Shown piece by piece: positions 59,186 to 64,000 of a DNA stretch of 64,000 bases. The stretch is from the NCBI RefSeq assembly GCF_000711695.1, contig NW_013546970.1, positions 1 through 64,000 on the forward strand, read 5' to 3'. Origin of the DNA: Tilletiaria anomala UBC 951 (taxonomy: Eukaryota > Basidiomycota > Exobasidiomycetes > Georgefischeriales > Tilletiariaceae). The position numbers and the translations under genes were made by a program. The notes below the pieces were generated by a model that worked only from the letters and a program-made list of their open reading frames with translations, was not told the origin of the DNA and ran no database searches. Positions within the stretch are counted from its first letter, which is position 1. The number at the start of each line of letters is the position of its first letter.

Positions 59186-60252
59186 AGCTAGCGAGAGACT
59201 CGCTCGCTACATGCTCGCATGCACTGCCTCGCGGTCTCTTTTGCACACCCCAAAAGCCCAACCGAGAAGCGACATTCCTCACATCTGATTCGCACATTAT
59301 CCCCCCGCACACGTCATCTTGTACTTAGCCCACCCTCCGCAATGATTTTCCCCGCCCTTGTCGCGTTTCGTATATGCTCGCTCTGGATTCAATCCATCTC
59401 TCGCATGCAATGAATATGCAGAGTTTGGGTTCTTCGCTCAATGCCCACAGCTGCATTCATCTCCTTCCTGCAAAGCCTCGACTTTTGCGAGAACTGCGAT
59501 GATCGCCTCATCAGGTGAAAGCGAGGGGGTTTGGGGGTAGGCATTCTCCTTGGGGCAGAGGCTGGGGACGAGACTCAACTGCTGCGGGCAAGAAGGGTTT
59601 GGGCCAAGGGTGCGCTCGTTCGGCCGTCCGCGTCGGCAATTTCGCTTCTTAGGTTCATCCACGGGGAGAAGACAGGGTGGGTCGGTGCAGTGATTTATTT
59701 GCTATTCCAGTTGTCCACGCCGACTATGCCAACAACTCTACAATCCACGTCGATTTGGCTGGTCCCCTGCATCAGGCTGGATTGCAGATGCCTTTTTGGC
59801 TGGTGCACCAGCAAGCCTCTTATGGGCGCGGATAGAGAACCATCGGTGCAACGATGTTTGGGTTGTCCGCAGGCAAGCGAACATGCTTCGACATCGTCCC
59901 CATCATGCGGTTGTCCGCAGGCCTGCCGCGGACAAAAAAGGGAAACGTGCCGACGCGGACAGCCAAACAAACCTCCCCTCAAAGGCAGCGTTCCCGTACC
60001 CCCCCCCCCAGCAGCTCTCCCCGCTGGCAGTTACAATGTTGCAGGCTGCAACAGTGCCCCCAGGCCCAGGGCCAGGGGCGAGAGGGTAGCGCAACGGAGC
60101 TCCGACCGACAGCGCGCGGCCTGCCTGCTGTGGCAGTGGGAGTGGCAGACTGGCAACCGGTCTGGCCCAAGGCCAGTGTACGAAAAGAGCACGTAAATGC
60201 AATGAATCTGATGCTGCCAGCACTACAGGGCACCACCATGTGGCTGGGGCCC

Positions 60253-60278
60253 ACGGCGCGCGTGTCGACGCGCGCCGT
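60253..60278. repeat. 26-bp GC-rich inverted repeat
   Basis: Arms ACGGCGCGCGT and ACGCGCGCCGT are perfect complements around the loop GTCG. It could fold into a stable hairpin in RNA or be a symmetric protein site. It is about 1 kb upstream of the CK1 start codon, in non-coding DNA. Confidence 0.55.
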
Positions 60279-60777
60279 ACTCAGTCACATATGTACCAGT
60301 AATAGTCACATTTGACTGGTCGCAGTCTGGAGATCAGTTCATAGTTCCTTCCACTTCGCCATTGTCCGGCATGCGAGCACGAGCACAGCACCTCATCAGT
60401 GTCACCACACCGTCTTTGGGCCAGTGCCCAGCCTAGGCATTGTGCGCGCGCACACACGCCAAAAGTCTCCTTTCTCTCCTTTTCTCTTCCTGCCCCCCGA
60501 CCATCGACGAGCGACGAGACTCAGCAGCACAGCTGCATAGTGCACACGCATGCCTGTCAATTGTAACCACATCATCTCTCCCTCCACCTCATCGACCAAC
60601 ATCCCCTTTGCGCGTCCAGTGTATTCAGTTTCCTTCCCCCAGAGACACCAGAGCATCGCATCTGGCACACAGGTGACAGAGCAGTACAAGGAGGGATCCT
60701 CGGCGCTACATCTGTAGTACCGACAGCGGCGGTTGTTTCCTATCGACCCCTTCCCCTCGTTCGGGGCAGCAACAAAG

Positions 60778-61250
60778 GTGAGTGTGAGCGTGCATATGCT
60801 TGCCCCTCGGGGGTCTCACGCGCCGTAGGTAGGACGTGCGTCGCCCGCCAGTGCTGCTTTGGGCAGGCGTGGAGATGTCTGCCTACCTGTCGCATAGCAC
60901 GCTAGGATGCATCGCTACGAATACCTCGGGCGGCAGCAACGCGCGGCTAAGGCTCCCTGGCAGGCTCCCTGCCTGGATGGCCGGCCCATGTTCGGACGGC
61001 GGTCCACTGGTCCTGCAGTCATCCCCCACGTCATCCATCACTCTTGTGCTGGATGCAGCGGCTATCATATCACGGCCAATACAGCACATTCACACCAGCA
61101 AGCAGGCAGATAGCCAGGCTCCATCTGCGTGCTAGTCTGGGGCCTCCTATCCGCGTCTGGCTTCACGCCCAGTCCCCTTTGGACATGTCAGATACTGACG
61201 GTGGACATTGCCATGACCTGTTTCCTCTTCGCATCTTTGCTGCATCGCAG
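60778..61250 (+). other. Possible 5'-UTR intron of the casein kinase 1 gene
   Basis: A strong donor (AAAG/GTGAGT) at 60778 and an acceptor after a pyrimidine stretch (CTGCATCGCAG) ending at 61250 bracket 473 nt shortly before the CK1 ATG. This is a prediction from splice signals only. Confidence 0.35.
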
Positions 61251-61300
61251 AGCAAACCAACACAGGGCACACGCCAGCATATACTGAAGCAAAGCTCACC

Positions 61301-62720
61301 ATGGATCTCCGAGTCGGCGGCAAGTGAGTGTTTGCTTCCTACATCCTCCATTTGCCTGTTTGTGCGAAGCAAGCTGACCTCTTGGGCCCACTACATCCTT
61401 TGCTGCGGCTCATTGCACTCATCAAGGGTAAGCAAACTCACTCTGGTCTCTCCTCAATCTCGGGTCTGACATGTCTTCATGCTTATCCCACGCGTTTTGC
61501 AGTACCGCATCGGCAAGAAGATTGGCTCCGGCTCCTTCGGAGACATCTACCTGGGCGTCAATATCATCTCCGGCGAGGAAGTCGCTATCAAACTCGAGTC
61601 GATCAAGGCCAAGCATCCGCAGCTGGAGTACGAAGCCAAGGTGTACAAGACGCTCGCCGGCGGTGTCGGTGTGCCCTTTGTTCGCTGGTATGGCCAGGAG
61701 TGCGACTACAATGCCATGGTCATCGACCTCCTTGGCCCTAGTCTGGAGGATCTTTTCAACTTTTGCAACCGCAAATTCAGCCTGAAGACCGTTCTGCTCC
61801 TCGCTGATCAGATGGTGCGTGTTGCCTACCTTTAATGAAGCAGTCATTGCAGGGCTTGGATCGCTGACATGTTCCCTATCTTTGGCTGCAAGATCTCACG
61901 CATCGAATACATCCACTCGCGTAACTTCATTCACCGTGACATCAAGCCAGACAATTTCTTGATGGGCATCGGCAAGCGAGGCAACCAGGTCAACGTAATC
62001 GACTTTGGTCTTGCCAAGAAATATCGTGACCCAAAGACGCACTTGCACATCCCATACAGAGAGAACAAGAACCTGACCGGCACGGCGCGCTACACGTCGA
62101 TCAATACGCACTTGGGCGTTGAGCAATCGCGCCGCGACGATCTCGAGTCGCTTGGCTACGTGCTCATGTACTTCCTCCGCGGCTCGCTGCCGTGGCAAGG
62201 ACTGAAGGCGGCGACCAAGAAGCAAAAGTACGACCGTATCATGGAGAAGAAGATGACGACGCCGACAGAGATGCTCTGCCGCGGCTTCCCGAGCGAGATG
62301 GCGATCTACCTGAACTGCTGCCGCTCGCTGCGCTTTGACGACAAGCCAGACTACAGCTACCTGCGCAAGCTTTTCCGCGATCTCTTTGTCCGCGAGGGCT
62401 TCCAGTACGACTACGTCTTTGACTGGAGCATCCAGCAGCGGAGCAAGGAGGAGGCCAAGGTTGAGAGCACGAGCAGGCAGAACGCCAACGCTGTCAACGC
62501 CGCGCTCGCCGCCGCCGCGGGTGGCACGGCCGGCGCAGGTGGGTCAAGCCAGGCGGTCGCCGCCGGCGGTGCAGGCGGTGTCGGATCGCAGCAGCTCCCA
62601 CGTAGGAAGGTTCTCGCGCAGGGCGAGGAGACCGTCGCAGCCGGCGACGCCGGCTGGGACACCAGCAAGCAGCAGCCGTCCAGCACGCGCCGTCGCGAAG
62701 AAGCTGGCGGGTGGTACTAA
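61301..62720 (+). CDS. Casein kinase 1 (Hrr25/CK1 delta-epsilon type)
   Basis: Ser/Thr kinase of 387 residues acting in DNA repair signalling, vesicle traffic, ribosome maturation and the cell cycle. Exons are 61301-61323, an apparent 1-nt exon at 61427, 61503-61814 and 61893-62720. Signatures: MDLRVGGK then [78 protein letters not shown] and [19 protein letters not shown], all diagnostic of CK1. The C-terminal tail (310-387) is Gly/Ala-rich and ends AGGWY, without the Cys-Cys lipid anchor of Yck-type kinases, which favours the Hrr25 group. The first exon ends in phase 2 (GGC AA) and the next large exon starts in phase 0 (TAC CGC). Only an inserted G, available as AG/G/GTAAGC at 61425-61432, gives the conserved GKYRIGKK. 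Confidence 0.92.
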
Positions 62721-63795
62721 GCGAACGAGTCAATAGGCGAGCGCGCATGGATTACGCTCAACAATTGGGTTTGACCGCGTGCGTTTCGTCTCGTCTCTTC
62801 GTCGGTACAAGCACGAAGGAGGGGAAGAGGGAAGAGAGAAGAGAAGAGAAAGAACAAGACTTGGTTGATCGCATCTCGAAAGGCAAGGCGGACGTATATG
62901 GAGCGCTCCTCTCGCCTTTCACTTCACACCACCAGGCAGAAACTCGTACACCGCCTTGCCAATGTGAAGCCCAACACCCCGCTTTTCCTCGCCGAGCGAG
63001 AGGGCGCTAGATGGACTTCAGGGGCAGAATGGTCTTCGTTCTCTTCCACTTTCTTTGACTCTCTCTTTTTCGTGCACCTTCATTCTCGGATTCCCAACAA
63101 GGCAGGGTGGCACGGTGCGGTACGTGTGGTGGGCAGCAGCAAGGGTAACTGCAGAAGCCGCAATCGAAAGGGCGGTGTATGGGACAGGAGGGGTGATGAA
63201 AGGCAGGCTGTCTTCACGTACGGTGATGACGTCAGCCTATGTGCGTGGGCGCATACTATGGCGGTGTTTGTTCGACTCGACTCTGCAAACGCGCGCACAA
63301 GATTCATTCTCCTTCCCTACTCTCCTCTCAATACTCGTCTATCATCCTCTCGGTATGCACGCACACGCACGCGCACCCCCCTTGACCGACACTTTCCCCA
63401 GCACCATGCATCTCGCCTCTCCCCGTCTAGCAACCCGTCGTCCAGTCCTCCGCTGCCTCCTTCCCCTTCGAACAAAACGGTCTCACCCTTCCACGCAACA
63501 CGAAGCGCTCCCCTCTGTCGTCCGTCTCGATGTTCCCGGCCGATCTGCATCCTGCCAAATACGCATACGCCACACGTGTGCACATGCACACTCGCATGCT
63601 TGCCGGCGCATGCTTCGCTGGCGCAGCTCAACGCTGTACAGTGCGGCAAGTCAGAGTCCTGCAGTCGGGTGCGGGCGCGGTCTTCGAAGATCGATGCAAG
63701 GAGCATCGATGCAATGTAGTCATGCGACTGTTGCCCGGCCGACTTTGCACCGCATTCGCATGCCTTGGATCGAGACTGGCACGAGCCAAAGGCTG
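62721..63795. other. Intergenic region after casein kinase 1
   Basis: About 1.1 kb. Long open frames here are Pro/Ser/Arg/His-rich, lack motifs, and look like chance frames in C/T-rich DNA. It probably holds the CK1 3' UTR and the promoter of the gene at the right edge. Confidence 0.45.
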
Positions 63796-64000
63796 ATGCG
63801 CAGCTTTTTGCTAATGGTTTTCGTCGCCGGCCTGCCGCATAGTGGCGGCGTTGTCACCATGGAGAACTATCGGATGCGCTTGAGACCCTTTTTGCGTGTG
63901 GGAGATGCAGGACAGCACAGCACAGCCAACGGATCCTTGCAACCTTGGGAGGTGCTTAAGGAGCAAATTGCAGAGATCACCTACTCTTGGTATGGATCCT
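63796..64000 (+). CDS. Start of an unidentified gene, truncated by window edge
   Basis: An open frame runs off the right end. From the first ATG it begins MRSFLLMVFVAGLPHSGG; a second in-frame ATG at 63859 has the better context (GTCACC before ATG) and begins MENYRMRLRPFLRVG, continuing with LQPWEVLKEQIAEITYSWYG. Amino-acid composition from the second Met looks coding, with mixed hydrophobic and charged residues and none of the repeats of the flanking DNA. I do not recognise the family. If 63859 is the start, the upstream residues are 5' UTR. Confidence 0.45.
   Translation, partial: MRSFLLMVFVAGLPHSGGVVTMENYRMRLRPFLRVGDAGQHSTANGSLQPWEVLKEQIAEITYSWYGS

Larger units (their letters stand above)
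59186..61300. other. Long intergenic region upstream of casein kinase 1
   Basis: About 2.1 kb in tandem orientation without a convincing gene. It contains an 11-base C run at about 59999-60009, a 26-bp GC hairpin at 60253-60278, a pyrimidine-rich block at about 60465-60500, and a probable 5'-UTR intron. Repeats of GGTTGTCCGCAGGC occur at about 59857 and 59909. Confidence 0.5.

Noticed and set aside
59531-60315. Possible genes in the 2.1-kb region before casein kinase 1
   Set aside because: Frames on both strands are short, compositionally biased and without motifs or plausible splice continuation.
62865-63719. Long open frame of about 284 codons after casein kinase 1
   Set aside because: The product is Pro/Ser/His/Arg-rich without motifs, in C/T-rich DNA, and does not resemble a coding region next to its neighbours.

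Overview
This window is nuclear DNA from a fungus, most likely a basidiomycete of the smut group (Ustilaginomycotina). It is GC-rich and gene-dense. Introns are mostly 50-180 nt, nearly all GT-AG with GTGAGT/GTAAGC donors, and many have a CTGAC/CTAAC-like branch site. The gene set is fungal: Tea1, Rim9/PalI, Lsb5, Rsm22, Ish1/Msc1, haspin and a DUF3425 bZIP factor. The subphylum is an inference; I did not match the window to a named species. I see no rRNA, convincing tRNA, transposon, retroelement or CRISPR array.

Layout, left to right: a 5'-truncated LRR-DH-PH Rho exchange factor (+); Tea1-like kelch/coiled-coil polarity protein (-); Lsb5-type VHS/GAT protein (-); bZIP-DUF3425 regulator (+); PAP2 phosphatase (-); Rim9/PalI pH-sensing membrane protein (+); mitochondrial PPR-like protein (-); Sec61 gamma/Sss1 (+); FHA checkpoint kinase of the Chk2/Cds1 type with 11 exons (-); small secreted double-psi beta-barrel protein (+); very large Ser-rich orphan protein (+); Ish1/Msc1 ER protein ending in RDEL (+); RCC1-adenosine deaminase fusion (+); Oxr1-like TLD protein (+); haspin kinase (-); mitochondrial uL1m (+); Rsm22 (-); Rmd1/Sif2-type DUF155 protein (+); X-family DNA polymerase with BRCT (-); pyruvate dehydrogenase E2 (+); casein kinase 1 (+); and the start of an unidentified gene at the right edge.

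Genes often sit tail to tail with 77-210 nt between stop codons: RhoGEF/tea1, bZIP/PAP2, SSS1/Chk2, OXR1/haspin, uL1m/RSM22 and RMD1/POL4. Divergent pairs share intergenic regions of 0.3-1.4 kb. There is no metabolic cluster. Themes that recur are polarity and actin/endocytosis (RhoGEF, Tea1, Lsb5, CK1), genome maintenance and mitosis (Chk2-like kinase, Pol X, haspin), mitochondria (PPR, uL1m, Rsm22, E2, possibly Oxr1) and ER/membrane (Sss1, Ish1/Msc1, Rim9, PAP2).

I rebuilt exon structures by hand from splice signals, reading frame and conserved motifs. Internal junctions are mostly firm because the phases close exactly. Several start codons are uncertain and are flagged. The points most worth checking are the intron-free RCC1-deaminase fusion, an apparent one-nucleotide exon in the casein kinase 1 gene, and an FHA domain split across very small exons.
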